Origin: Ceratotherium simum simum
Taxonomy: Eukaryota; Chordata; Mammalia; Perissodactyla; Rhinocerotidae
Assembly (NCBI RefSeq): GCF_000283155.1
Contig: NW_004454179.1
Location: forward strand, 10,618,318 to 10,682,317
Direction of reading: 5' to 3'
DNA: 64,000 nucleotides
In this document: positions 46,703 to 58,480 of the stretch, one piece after another
Numbering within the stretch: the first letter of the stretch is position 1
Layout of the letters: the number at the start of each line of letters is the position of its first letter
Translations under genes and position numbers: made by a program
Notes under the pieces: generated by a model
Database searches by the model: none
What the model saw: the letters and a program-made list of their open reading frames with translations, nothing else
What the model was told of the DNA's origin: nothing

Positions 46703-47479
46703 TTCTAGTTCTAAAGTTCTTTTTCCCACATTCAGTATTGCTATTGAGAAAACTGATATCAGTATGACACTTGTTCCTAGTGGGTAGTGTGTTTTTTTAT
46801 TTTATGTTTCTTTGCTTATTTGTTATAATTCTCTAGAAGCTTTCAGAATTTTTGTCTCAATTAAATTTTATAATATGTTCAAGTTTTTTTTTTAACCTCT
46901 CTTGTTGGTACTCAGTCTGAAATCTTACACTTTTCTCTAATTCTGAGAATTCTTTTATTCATTTTTTTCAAATACTTCCTCTCTTCTAGCTTTTTTTCCT
47001 CCTCTTCTGGAACTCTCATTTTAAAGACATATCTATCTTCCATACCTATTGACTTTACCCTTGTATTTTTCATCTCTTTATTCCTTCCTGATAACTTTTG
47101 GGAGAGTTCATCAACCTTGTCTTCCAGTTGATGAATTTTTTCTTAGTCTGAATCTATTCTGCCATTCAACTTACATAGTGAGTTCTTTATTTCAGCTATT
47201 ATATTTTTCATACTCAATAGCTTCTTTATACATTCTTATTCTCTATTTCAAACTTATAATACTCTCTATGGTCTCTTAGAAGATTTTTATTATGATTATT
47301 TTAAATTCCTTCTCTCGCTGGTCCATTAATTCTGCTTTATCTTATATAGGTTATTCACTTTTTGAATTTTCTTTTATAGGGATTGCACTACTCAAGTGTT
47401 TTCTTATTTTTCTTTATGAAGTCTTGTTCCCTTGGGGTTTCATCCCTTGCCTGATGGTATGTACCTAGGGAGGGAACTA

Positions 47480-48690
47480 CTACTATCTGGGTCCTAAATT
47501 CTGCCACCACCTCCAAGCTCCTCCCACACTACCCCACCCCCTGTTTGCTTAGGCAGGAGGGGATGTGCCTTTGGATGAGCTCATCGTGTTTCCATCTGGG
47601 TTCTGATGCTCCTGAAATGCCACTCCCCAAAGTGGACCTGCCCCTCCTCTGGAAGTTGAAAGTGGAGTAGTTAACAGCAGGTGAGAATGCCTAGCAGGGA
47701 GCTACAGGGAACGTGGATCCCTATGGTTGTTTTGTACCCTGTCACTTTGGTTAAGCTGGAACTACATTTCCCAAAACACCCTTCCCTGTATGGTTCTGGG
47801 CTAATTTCACCTAAGGAGAAATTTGCTCAAGATTCAGAATGTGGAAATAAAGTAGTTCTGAAGGTTTTATGCTTCCAAAGGTTGTTGTGGCTAGAGGCAG
47901 TAAGAGACAGATGCAAAGGGGCCAGAGGGTTCCTGTTTGTCTTTGCTCATCTTCCTGAGAGTCCAGCTCTTCTTCCTCATTGCCAGCCCCGAGAAACAGC
48001 AGAGACCTCAGGCCCACCACCAGACACTGGGCAAGAACGCACAGAAGTATATCTATGAAGAAGCAAGAGCCTTCCACAGACTTCTACAGCAGCCCCATCT
48101 CTATCCCACTCCAGGAGACAAGATATGCATTGCTTATTTCCCTGCAAGCTCCAACTTGTCCCCACTCCCCCAAAACCAGTGCTTCTGGATGGCTAATTGG
48201 CAACTTTTCCATGATCCTCCAACTCTCCTTTGTGATCTTTACTTCTCTAGCTCCGCCAACAATTGTGTAAAGTCTGATTCCTATGATAAATATTGATTTC
48301 GTGATACAGTGGTTCTGCTTCCCTGCTTGAACCCTAGTAGATACAGTCCCCGCAGACTTCATGGAGCAGAATTTCTGTGCCAACCCTGGCCTCTCTACCT
48401 CTGGACCTTTACATGAGAGAAAGAAGTACATTTGTCTCCTATTTAAGCCACTGTCACTTTGGTCTGGCTTCATGGAGCTGAGACACCTACTAATTTTGGG
48501 CCCTGCCTACCTTTAGACCTTTACAGGGGAGAGAAAGCACCTCTATCTTATTTGACCCACTGCACTTCTCAGTTTCTTTCTAACAGGAGCTTAGCCAGTA
48601 GCTTAAATAAACCCTCCCTCATCTAGGCTACCTCACTTTTCACCTAGTTGAATTTTACTCACCCTGCAGTTTCTCCTGACTCCTAGCTAA
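47480..48690. other. Unassigned sequence, no gene seen
   Basis: A 125-codon open frame at 47681-48058 has no recognised domain. TGGAACTACATTTCCCAAAA at about 47757 resembles a common repeat word. No assignment made. Confidence 0.35.
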
Positions 48691-48885
48691 GTCTGATCCT
48701 CTTATTTAACAGCAATCTCCCATTACCCTGGGCTTCTCCTTTCACAGCACACTCATAATCTCGTAAATATTTGTTCCATGTCTGTGTCCCCGACTAGACT
48801 GGATCTTGACTCTCTTATTCCTATTGTGCTGCAGCCCATAACACAGAACTGACACACAGCCATTGACTGAATGAATGAATTTTTG
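48690..48885 (+). repeat. L2 LINE 3' end
   Basis: CGTAAATATTTGTTCCATGT, GACTAGACTGGATCTTGACT and TTGACTGAATGAATGAATT follow the L2 3' order. Confidence 0.6.
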
Positions 48886-49289
48886 CCAAGGTAGCTACAG
48901 AGAGGAGAAATCTTGTGGTAGGTTTTGCTGGGAGTGTGCTCTGAATTCCTTGGGTGGAACCTGGCTTATCAGCATTTGCAGCCCAGACATTCCACACCCC
49001 CATCCTCTCTCATTCCAAAGCTTTGAACTACTTTCTAAACATTAGGTGCTTCACAGCCAGTTACTGCACTTTAAGAGGGGATGATATGTGTACACCAGAC
49101 CCCACCAGCAAAATTTGCTAATAGAACCACCACTGAGGTGTAACTAGCCCATACTGTCTTCTCTAAGAACTGCCTGCCAGACCCCTCCCTGTTGAGGAGT
49201 AGGCCCAGCCTGGGGTCACCACTAGCCCATAAAACACTTATATAAGAACTAGAAAAAAGTGCCCCTTTTTCAACACGCTTTATTGACAT

Positions 49290-50512
49290 CCGCTAAAATG
49301 TTTTCATTACGAACATGCATATTTACAATGAAAGAAATAATTGATAAGCTGGACTTTGTTAAAATTAAAGACTTTTGCTCTGCAAAAGACACTGCCAAGT
49401 CGATGAGAAGACAAGCCAAGACTAGGGGAAAATATTTGCACAAGACATTTCTGATAAAGGACTGCTATCTAATATATACAAAGAACTCTTAAAACTCAAC
49501 AATAAGAAAATGAAAAATTTGATTAAAAAATGACAAAGGACATGAAAAGACACTTCACCAAAGAAATACAGATGGAAAATAAATATATAAAAAGATGCTC
49601 AACATCAAATATCATTAGGGAATTGCAAATTAAAACAATAATGAGATACCACTGCACACCTATTAGAATGGCCAAATCCGAAACACTGACACCACCAAAT
49701 GCTGGCAAGGATGTGGAGGAACAGGAACTCTCATTCATTGCTGGTGGGAATGTAAAGTAGTACAGCCACTTTGGAAGACAGTTTGGCAGTTTCTTCCAAA
49801 ACTAAACTTACTCTTGCCATGGGATCCAGCAATTGAGCTCCTTGGTATTTACGCAAATGAGTTGAAAATTTATGTCCTTATAAAAACCTGCACACGGATG
49901 TCTATAGCAGCTTTATTCATAATTGCCAAAACTTGAAAGCAGCCAAGATGGCCTGCAGTAGGTGAATGGATAAATAAACTGTGATACATCCAGACAATGG
50001 AATATCATTAGCACCAAAAAGAAATGAGCTATCAAGCCATGAAAAGACATGGAAGAAACTTAAATGCATATTGCTAAGTGAAAGAAGCCAGTCTGAAAAG
50101 GCTGTATACTATATGATTCCAACTACACGACATTCTGGAAAAGGCAAAACTACACAGACAGTTAAAAGATCAGTGATTGCCAGGAGTTAGTGGGGAGGGA
50201 GAGATGAATAGGCAGAGCACAGGGGATTAGGGTGGTGAAACTATTCTATATGATACTATAATAGTGGATACATGACATTACATATACGACATTTGTCAAA
50301 ACACATGGAATGGGATTCATACCAAGCATGAACCCTAATGTAAACTATGGTCTTTAGGCGATAATGATGTGCCAATGTAGACTCACCATTTCTAACAAAT
50401 GTGCCACTCCAGTAGGGGATGTTGATAGTAGGGGAGGCTGGGGGGCGGGTAGGGGGTATATAGACACTCTCTTGTACTTTCAATTTGCTGTGAACCTAAA
50501 ATTGCTCTTAAG
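49290..50512 (+). mobile_element. LINE-1 ORF2 C-terminus and 3' UTR, + orientation
   Basis: GGACTTTGTTAAAATTAAAG, TTGCTGGTGGGAATGTAAAG, CAGCTTTATTCATAATTGCC and GGAATATCATTAGCACCAAA are the LINE-1 ORF2 3' part in + orientation, followed by the 3' UTR. Stops and frameshifts break the frame. A younger LINE-1 tail sits at its end. Confidence 0.9.
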
Positions 50513-50524
50513 AAGTTTGTTTAA

Positions 50525-50693
50525 CAAATACATGGACAAAGAGAACAGATTAGTGGCTACCAGAGGGATGGGGGGTTGGGGGGTGGGCATAAGGGGTAAA
50601 GGGGCACATATATACGGTAACTGACAAATAATAATGTACAACTGAAATTTCACAATGTTATAAACTATTACGACACCAATAAAAAAAGAAAAA
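50525..50693 (+). mobile_element. Short younger LINE-1 3' insertion with 12-bp target duplication
   Basis: Only 169 bp of LINE-1 3' end (AGTGGCTACCAGAGGGATGG, then an A-rich tail) was inserted. AAGTTTGTTTAA flanks it at 50513-50524 and 50694-50705. Same family as 36726 and 42500. Confidence 0.9.
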
Positions 50694-50705
50694 AAGTTTG
50701 TTTAA

Positions 50706-51450
50706 TCCATTCATTCATTAAAAAGCCATCATGATAATGATGTGGATCTTCAGCAGGCTGAATGCTCATGTAAAATTCTCATTTCTCTATGAGAGACTGT
50801 CTCTGTCTTCCTCTAAAGCAGCTCCTGCTTGACTTTTTGTACTTGTTTTCAGAAGGTATGTGGGGGCATTATAATAGGCCTTCAGAGATTCATTCTACTC
50901 TATATTTTCTGCTTCATATTTATTTAAATATCTTTGTTTCCTTCATCAGTGAGATCTTGCCATATGCCACCAATGATTGGCAAGATTAACCACAACATTA
51001 GGTGAGGGTTGGAAGCCTTTACTTGGCCCCAGATCTTTCTGCTCTACCTGGTGTAGGGCATCAATCAGTAGCTTATCTTTGGGGACTTTGGAATCATAAG
51101 ACCGGAGGACACCATGACCTGGCTGTTAGTGTCCAGGTTCCTCTCAGCCTGTAGTTGTAGGCGAGATGACTCTGTGGATTGTATCCCACAAACTGTGCTG
51201 TGCTGGGCATTTGTGTTGCAGGAGCTGGGGTGGGAGGTAGGGCATAAGGTGGTCTTTTTGACACTGTAAAAGATTAAGTTCTCAGTTCCTTAAGAGTGAA
51301 TGTGAGACTCAGAAACAGTCCCCACTGCTCCAGCTTTGCTCCCATCCCTCTGGTTTTGTAGAGGGTGGAAGAATGCCTAGATTTACCATGCCACCAAGGT
51401 TACATCCAACATGATAAGACTAAGTCCCTGTATTAACTATAATTTCTTAT
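50706..51450. other. Unassigned sequence, no gene seen
   Basis: No repeat family or exon recognised. Confidence 0.35.
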
Positions 51451-51950
51451 TTTTTGTATTCTTGATGCTCTGGCAGCTGGGGCTTCACTGACTGGGGAGA
51501 GACTGCCCATCTTAGGGTTAGCCAATTCTTAGAGATAGCAAACAGGCAGTGTGCCTTTCATTTGTAAGCTAACCAATCCAGAACCCATACTCCAAACCCC
51601 CTCCTCTATGTAGCTCTTATGTTCCAGCAGACAATATTCCTCTTCCCTAATCATCACAGGACCAGGTATCAGACAACTAGAGACAACCCTATAGCCCAGA
51701 GCCCACAAAAATTACTCAAATTTGCCAATCCTAAATATTCTTACTCTCCCTTGCCTTGCCTTTTGCACAGAAACCACAATAAAGGCTGTGCCCATGCTTT
51801 CCCCTGGCTCCTTCTGCCTTCCCACTGACCCTGGTGCTTCCCCATGGGGCCCTGTGTGGGGAGCATGCCCCCTCCTCTTGGGAACTAAGAGTAACAAATT
51901 GTCTTTTCAATGACAGTTATCTCCTGATCAGTTGGCTTCATCAAACCTGA
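51450..51950 (+). mobile_element. LTR fragment (ERV1-like), + orientation
   Basis: CTAACCAATCCAGAACCCAT, TTGCCAATCCTAAATATTC and the 3' signal ACAATAAAGGCTGTGCC mark an LTR with a polyadenylation signal. The 5' two thirds align with the reverse copy at 41697-42010. Edges are approximate and no internal retroviral region lies next to it, so it is probably a solo LTR. Confidence 0.6.
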
Positions 51951-51959
51951 ATAAAAACA

Positions 51960-54040
51960 AAATCCAGGGTACATTTTAAAACAGTCCTCAGTAGGAAATA
52001 GAGGTGCTGTTAGGAAGGGGATATAGATGCTGAGTAGTTCCAAAATGACAAACGTCCACTACACGAGTGTGGAGAGAAGCAGATAAAACCTATCCACAGA
52101 GAGAGAGACAAGAGTGACACAAAACTGGGAAAGCTTGTGAGAGATTTGGGGAGAGTAACCCCAGTCATCACTTTCAAGTCCCTGTATCTAGGCTCTTAGA
52201 AGGCCCAGCTCCATACCCGCAACTTGAAGTCCCAGACATGCTGCTATTTCCTTCTAGTAAGCACCCTGTTTTGGTTGAGCAAGTTGAGTACGTTTCTGCT
52301 CTTTGCAGCCAATGAGTCCTCTTTCTAACAGGAAACTTGGTTCCCATGTGGATGCATCTCAACCTATAAGGTTTTTTTCCAGATGGTGGCCAATGGTTGT
52401 CTGCCCAGGCACCTCCTGCTTCCTCCACCCCACTCTGCCCTCCTCACACTCTGCAGGAAAGCCTGTCCTCTGGTCTTAAGATTTGAGGCCAGTGCTTTTC
52501 TAGCCCCAATGCTCCCTCCTCTTCTCATTTAGCTCCCTCTCACCTTGTTTTCCTGCCCCCCTAGTTTGACCTCAGGAGTGGGGGTTCCTTTTGCAGAGCA
52601 GGGGTGAAGGCGGAGATCCTCCGAGCAGAGAGGCCACAAGTTCCTCCTCTGCACTTCTGCCACTGGGGAGCCCCACAACCCAGGCTGGCAGTGTGGGCTC
52701 TGTAACTTCTGATCGACTCCCCCTAGTCTTCCCACCTCACCTTTTCAGCCTGAATTCCAGCCCCTACCTTTAGGAACTGTCATCATGTCTAATCCCGCCT
52801 GGGGGAGACCCCCTCCACCTCCCCAAATGGAAGATATTCCATTACACGGTAAAGTGTAGGGAGGGTGACAGAAAGTCTGTCAGAGTTGGCTGGACTTGCC
52901 AAAACTTGGTGTAATGTGGGGACGCCGTCAAGGCGCCTCCTAAGGAAACCTGAGCTGAGCTGAGCTGAGGTGGGGGCAAGTCAGGATGTTCAAGGTAAGA
53001 GGCAGGAAATGGTGTGGGGGAAGGGCAGGCAAAGCACAGGTCTGGGGTGGCCCGGGGAAAGAAGGGCTCCGGGGGTGGGGCAGGGACTTCCTCATCATTG
53101 CTGCCAGACAAAGGTGCAGGGACCATCAGGACAGCCCCACTGCATTAGGGTGGGGTGGGTGGGGCCCAGCTCTTGCTGGGGCTCGGGGTGAGGGAGAGCA
53201 GTAGGGAGTGAAGGAGTGGGTAGGAAGGTGGGGGGACGATGGGATTTCCTCCAACAAGCATTTCAGCCTGAGGCCAGAGGTGCCTGGACCCTAGAGGAAA
53301 GGCCCTCCCTCCAGAGATGAGAAGTTGGCATTCCTGGTGGAGAGGGCCTGAGCTTCGGGGCAGCAGGAGGGACAGGACTGGCCGACAAGAATGTTCAACG
53401 GGATGGTCTAAGCCCAAAGCCAGCAACTGAGCAAATATCAAAAATGGGCCCAGCCAGATTCTGAGACCTTTAGGAGCCCCTTCTCAGTGCACCCCTCCAG
53501 CTCCTCCTCCCACTTCCTTTGTCCAAAATGGATACTCCCAGCCTCCAGCCTCTCTGTCCCTCTCCCCAGGGTGATCAGTCAGGGCTCAGTCCAGCTTCCT
53601 TCCTCAACCTCTCATCCCCGCCATCCTCCACCCCTCATACTGTGGAAGTTGGCCCCCCTCCATCCCTCCGGGTGAGCCCAGGACCTGCCAAGCTGTGCCA
53701 GCCTTGCCCAAGCCACGCTCAAGCTGGGACATGGTCTTTCCTGTCTCAGCAGGCTGAGGCACCTGAGGCTTTCACTGTGAACCGCTTCAAAGCCTTTCTG
53801 GAAGCAGGTGAGAGATAAAGTGTAAACAAGTGAATGAGTGAGTCATCCCAGCCCTCCCAGTCCCAGATGGATGACAAGAATATCCTTCCTGCCTCTGTCT
53901 CACCCACCAGCCTCTCAAACAACCAGTTCTGTCTTCATGGGGACACTGTCCTGGGGCCAGGGCCCTTCAAGGCCCCTCCGCCACCCACCACAACCTATAT
54001 CATCTTTCTCTTCAGCACACCCCCACCATCAATTGAGCAA
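51960..54040. other. Unique sequence, no gene confirmed
   Basis: Moderately GC-rich. A short GAGCT tandem lies near 52950-52968. An open frame at 53519-53818 contains a GCAG/GTGAGA sequence resembling a splice donor at 53808, but no family is recognised. Confidence 0.35.
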
Positions 54041-54265
54041 TAACTCACCTGGGCAGAGCACTTTCCACAGATTAGTTCATTTAATCCTCACAACAACCTT
54101 GTGAGGTAGGTACTATTATGTCCATTCTACAGGTGACAAAAGCAAGGCCTGGAGAGGTTAAGGAACTTATCCAAGGTTGCACAGGTTGATGGGGCACCCT
54201 GTTCAAATTCCAGCAGTCCGACTCCAGAGTCAGTAATTTTAAGCACTACCCATACTCCCTCCTTC
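54040..54265 (-). repeat. MIR SINE, reverse orientation
   Basis: CATTTAATCCTCACAACAAC, GTGAGGTAGGTACTATTATG, GAGAGGTTAAGGAACTTATC and TCCGACTCCAGAGTCAG are the reverse complement of a nearly full MIR. Confidence 0.9.
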
Positions 54266-54737
54266 TCTCCTCTTTTTCCTTTTAGAACTCCCAACTGTAC
54301 ATACTCACATACACGCTGACACACACATGCGCACATGTGTGACACTGCAGTTGCCCTGTAGCTTAGCCTCTGACTCTCCTCCAATCACAAGCACTTCTCA
54401 TTCAAATTGCAAAGCCCAGGCCATCCTCCTCCAACACTGGAGAGGGGAGAGCCTTTGCGGGGCCGGTGCGGGGGGTGGTGTTGGGTCGAAGGGCCAAATA
54501 ATTGAGGTGACTTCTTTGTGAGATTTCTGCTCTGGATATCAGTTTTGGAAGGTTCCTGAGGTGACTCAGAGGGAAAGGCCGGGGGACGGGGGTTGCAAAG
54601 ATGACCCTACAGCCTATCTCTTTCCATCCAACTGTGACCAGAGCCTCAGCCTCACATTTCAGGAGGGGAACAAGGACATAGAGTGTTGGGTGGGGGAGAG
54701 AACATCTCATCACCTCCACATCTCGTGGCTGGAGGGG

Positions 54738-55385
54738 CAGCACAGCAGCAGGATAGACGAAGGGCACAGCACAGGCTTGGAATCAGACAGGCCTGTGAAA
54801 GATGACATGAGTGGAGCTTTATTAAAATAGAGCTGGAGCAGCCATTTTAGAGGAATTCACTTGCACATCTTGTCTTATCTTCCAAACTGAACCAAACCAC
54901 CAACGTGCCAAGAAGTCAGGAAGGACGAGAATATCCTGCCTGTAAGGACAGATGAAATTGCTGATGACTGATCACTAATCAATGAAGTACAAGTCTAGCC
55001 TTTTGCCTGATGATCGAACCTCAGGCCAATATATGAAGCACAAACCCAGCCTTACCTCATCTAGCACCAGTGAACTCTTCTTTAATACATCTCACCTCAT
55101 CCTCCCTTTTTCCCATAAAATCCCTAAGCCTCTCTCCTGTAATCGGGACACTATTTGGGTTTCTACCTGAATCTGTGCTCACTGAACTGCAATTTGTTGA
55201 TCCCAAATAAACACTTTGCCTCTTAAAGTGGTTTCTGTTTTTGTAAGATGTCAGGCCTGAGTTTGAATCTCACTTTGTGAGATTTTGGTCTTGGGTAAGT
55301 TACTTGACCTTTCTGAGCCTCAATGGTTTAATCTGTAAAGTGAGATAATAAATAGCAGCTAATTCTAGATGTTGAAAGGAGTCAA
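54738..55385 (+). repeat. MIR split by a solo LTR
   Basis: 54738-54793 (GGCTTGGAATCAGACAGGCC) and 55254-55385 (GGCCTGAGTTTGAATCTCAC, TTGGGTAAGTTACTTGACC) join into a continuous MIR when the LTR and one GGCC copy are removed. Confidence 0.85.
54794..55253 (+). mobile_element. Solo LTR (ERV1-type), 4-bp GGCC target duplication
   Basis: This 460-bp element starts TGTG and ends TGTCA. It has a TATA-like CATAAAA (55114-55120) and AATAAA (55206-55211), which fit the U3-R-U5 layout. GGCC lies on both sides (54790-54793 and 55254-55257); a 4-bp duplication fits class I retroviruses. No internal retroviral genes remain. Confidence 0.85.
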
Positions 55386-55639
55386 CTCCATATTGCAACT
55401 GTCCTAGTAATCACTGATTCAGGAAAGAATCATCAATGGATGCTAAACTATTGAGCAAGAGTTTATTGGGGGAAAAGACAGTCTCCAAGTATCTCCCCAC
55501 AGAGCATTTAATAATTTCAAAGGGAAAAAGGCAACCTTTCCAATTGATAGATCCGGCAGGAACCATATTATCCAAGTGATCAAAGTCAACATCAGCAATA
55601 ATGGGACCAGCTGACAATCCTGTGCCTCCTGATTGATGC

Positions 55640-56250
55640 ACCAAGGAGGACACAGCATCACTCATGTGCATCCCTGTCCAAAATGCATCAACAGAATCTA
55701 ATCACGAGAAAACTGTCAGACATCTAAACTCTTCAAAAAAGTCAATATTATGAAAGGCAAAAGAGATTGAGAAGAACTTTTCCAGATTAAAGAAGACTAA
55801 AGAGACATGACAACTAACTGTAACAGATTATCCTGGATTGGATCTTGGATCAGAAAAAAAAAAGCTATAAAATATGGTATTGGGACAAAGGGCAAAATTT
55901 TAATATAGACCATATATAAGATAATCGTGTGTATCAGTGACATTTCCTTAATTTGGTAGCTGTCCTAAGGATATGTAAGAGGATGTCCTTATTCTTAAGA
56001 GATATGTGCTGAAGTATTTAGGGATGAAGGGTTATGATGTCTGAAACTTATCCTCAAATAGTTCAGAAAAAAACATTACTAAAATAATTATATCTGTGTG
56101 TTTGTGTGTAAGAGAAAGAGAGAGAGAATAAAGCAATGTAGTAAAATGTTAGTTATCAGTGAATCTAGGTAAAGGGCATTTGGGAGTTTATTATACTATT
56201 CTTTTAACTTTTCTGTAGGCTTAAATTTTTTCAAAATAAAAAGGTTGTTA
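55640..56250 (+). repeat. LINE-like 3' end, copy 1
   Basis: AGAGACATGACAACTAACTG, ATCCTGGATTGGATCTTGGA and the A-rich end TCAAAATAAAAAGG match in order the segment at 60960-61285. It is probably an old LINE-1 3' end. A GA-rich run lies near 56110. Confidence 0.6.
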
Positions 56251-58320
56251 GAAGGGAGTTACTGAATTAACACAAGGGGTGTGTCCAGCCCGGCACTAAT
56301 TTAGATCTTGACAGATGCCAGTTCACACCTTTGAAGAACAGTGGGTCCCAAAGGCAGCACAACCCCGGCTCCCAGTGAGACCCAGTATCCAGGTCCTTAC
56401 CCCTCACCCGGCTTCCTTGAAGTCCCCATGCTCCTGCCTTTGTATCCGTTCTCAGAATGTTGTCCACCAGAACTAAGAGGTGGGGAATAGGAAGTGATGG
56501 CCGAGGGTGTGGGGAAGACAGTCCTTCCACTTTCCTCACCCCCAAGAATTCTATCTTGAGAGACTGGACAGGTTTGTCCACATGTACTAAGTGGCTTGTG
56601 CTGAGGGATTTGCAGACAGAAAAAGTACTGATTGAGAAGCAGGAATGCTCCTCTGGCTCACTCTCCTGCCTCTTGGCGATGCCTGCACCTCCGAGCACCA
56701 GGAAGGCGCTACACAGACCTGCAGAGGCATCACTCAGCTCTGGGAACGCCGGCCCGAGTGTCAACACTCTGGCAGAGAGAAGCGCTAACATGCATATTTG
56801 AAGATGTCTGAACAGACTTGTTTGAGAGACAACTGGAGTTGTGAAGTAATCCTGATGTCTCCCCATGTCTCAGTTTTGAAGACAGGGTTTGCCTGCAGGC
56901 CTCTGACCTCTAATGTTTTTCTATTATTTTTAGCGTTTGACAAAATTTTGCTTAAGACTTGGGGATGACAGAAGTCAACACAGAGAGGAGCTTATAATTG
57001 CTGCTAGAAGGGCTACTCTTTAGACCCTCCGTAGGACAGAAGTCCGCTCAACCTGGGATCCTCCAGGCCTAATGCCTGAGCCAGTGATCGTGCACCTGGT
57101 GCAAACCATTTCCTCCATAAACTGACCCTCTCTGGTCCCAGCGTCCCCCAGGAGCCAGGGGCATCCAGCCCCAGTGGGCAATGTCAAACCATGGGGAGAG
57201 TTACAGGCTCTCACTCAGAGCCGTGCTTCCAGAATCCTCCCCTAAAGTGGAAGCGAGGGTCTAAGAGCCAGCAGGCTGAGTCCAGGCAGAGTGAGTTGGG
57301 GCAGGAGACTAACATTCCAGGGAGAACAAGAACATAAAGGAGGCCAAAGTGCTGTTAGCAGAGTGATTCAGATCTGCAGACACAGGGCTCTGAGGAAGAG
57401 ACGCTCAGGAACAGAAGAGGAGGACCCAGACCATTACTGCCTCCTTTCTCTCCCACCTTCCCTGCTAGTTTACCTGTCACAGCCCTAGCCCCTGAAAGGG
57501 GTGCACTGTAGATCATTCACACTGGACCTTCTCAACCGGCTCTATTCTTTGAGGAAGCCCCCCTTCCATGTGGGCATTGAGGGGCTGTCATCACAATATC
57601 CTTGTCCCCCTGGCAGCAGTGGTCAGCCCAAGGAAGGTCACTTGGCTCAAACTGGGTCATCAGCTCCTTAACTGGGATTTTGCATACAGGTAACAGGAGA
57701 CAGGAGGCCTTTCTTTACTCTGGGGTCACTAATGGGGGTGATACAAGCCTAGAGTTGTCAGCTTTCTCAATACCCCACATAAAGGTACAACATGAGGGAA
57801 TAAGGTCAACACAGAGAGCAGTAGAGCCCTAGTGACATTGTTGATGTTTCTGGATCCAGTTCTTCCTGAAGCCCTTGCATTCTGTTCATATCAGTTACAT
57901 GAGCTATCCATTCCCGCTTTCCCTCTTGTGCTGCTTTGAGCTGGACATCTGTCTCTTCTTTAAAAAAAAAAGGGTCTTGATCAATATACTGTGTGAGACT
58001 CCTTGTCCTCCAAGCCGAGCAGAATCAATCTCTCTCTCTCTCTCTCTCTCTGCCTGTCTCTTGTATTTAAACTAGATGGAGAGATTACAGTCCAATGGCT
58101 GGAACTGAAAGGTTGTACTCATTCAGGACCAGGGTAGCCATTTGGTTGGGGGTTCATTAATGGAAAAAAACAAAACAAAAACCTGGTCTGTTGAGATAAA
58201 TTGCAGCAAGAAAAGAACCAAATGCGCAGATTGAGAGAGACATGACTTTTCCAATTCCGGAGCCCCAGTGTGCTTCCTGCCCTTCCTTTCTGTGATGTTC
58301 TCTGAATCCCTGTGATACTT
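56250..58320. other. Unique sequence, no gene seen
   Basis: Includes a (TC)n run at 58029-58051. No exon or repeat family recognised. The 199-codon minus-strand open frame at 56267-56866 has no recognisable domain. Confidence 0.35.
58029..58051. repeat. (TC)n microsatellite
   Basis: An uninterrupted TC run of 23 bases. Confidence 0.9.
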
Positions 58321-58324
58321 CCTG

Positions 58325-58480
58325 TCTTAGGCTTTTTCGGGTATAAGTGACAGAAACTCACCCAGGCTAACTTAGGCAGGTAAAAGGGTAGTTATTATAA
58401 GGATGCAGGTGTCTCCTGGAGCCCTGGGACAGGTGGCACACCTGTGCCCCAGGAGGGCCTGAAAGCCAGGCAGCCCTTCT
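58325..58480 (+). repeat. Unassigned dispersed repeat, possible copy 3
   Basis: TTAGGCTTTTTCGGGTATAA, GTGACAGAAACTCACCCAGG and CTAACTTAGGCAGGTAAAAG resemble the 5' part of the family at 25830 and 33375. Weak. Confidence 0.3.

Larger units (their letters stand above)
42085..47480 (-). repeat. Old LINE-1 (ORF2 region and 3' end), reverse orientation, with later insertions
   Basis: The + strand is T-rich, with reverse-complement LINE-1 words such as CAATCTATTTGAAGAAACAGG, TATGGTCTGAGACC and TAACTTCATTGTTTAATTATG. It is interrupted by a younger LINE-1 (42500-43646) and an ERE (46439-46699). No open ORF2 remains. The right-hand limit near 47480 is approximate. Confidence 0.65.

Noticed and set aside
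49530..49760. Open frame resembling a reverse-transcriptase C-terminus
   Set aside because: It is a broken LINE-1 ORF2 remnant, annotated as a mobile element rather than a gene.
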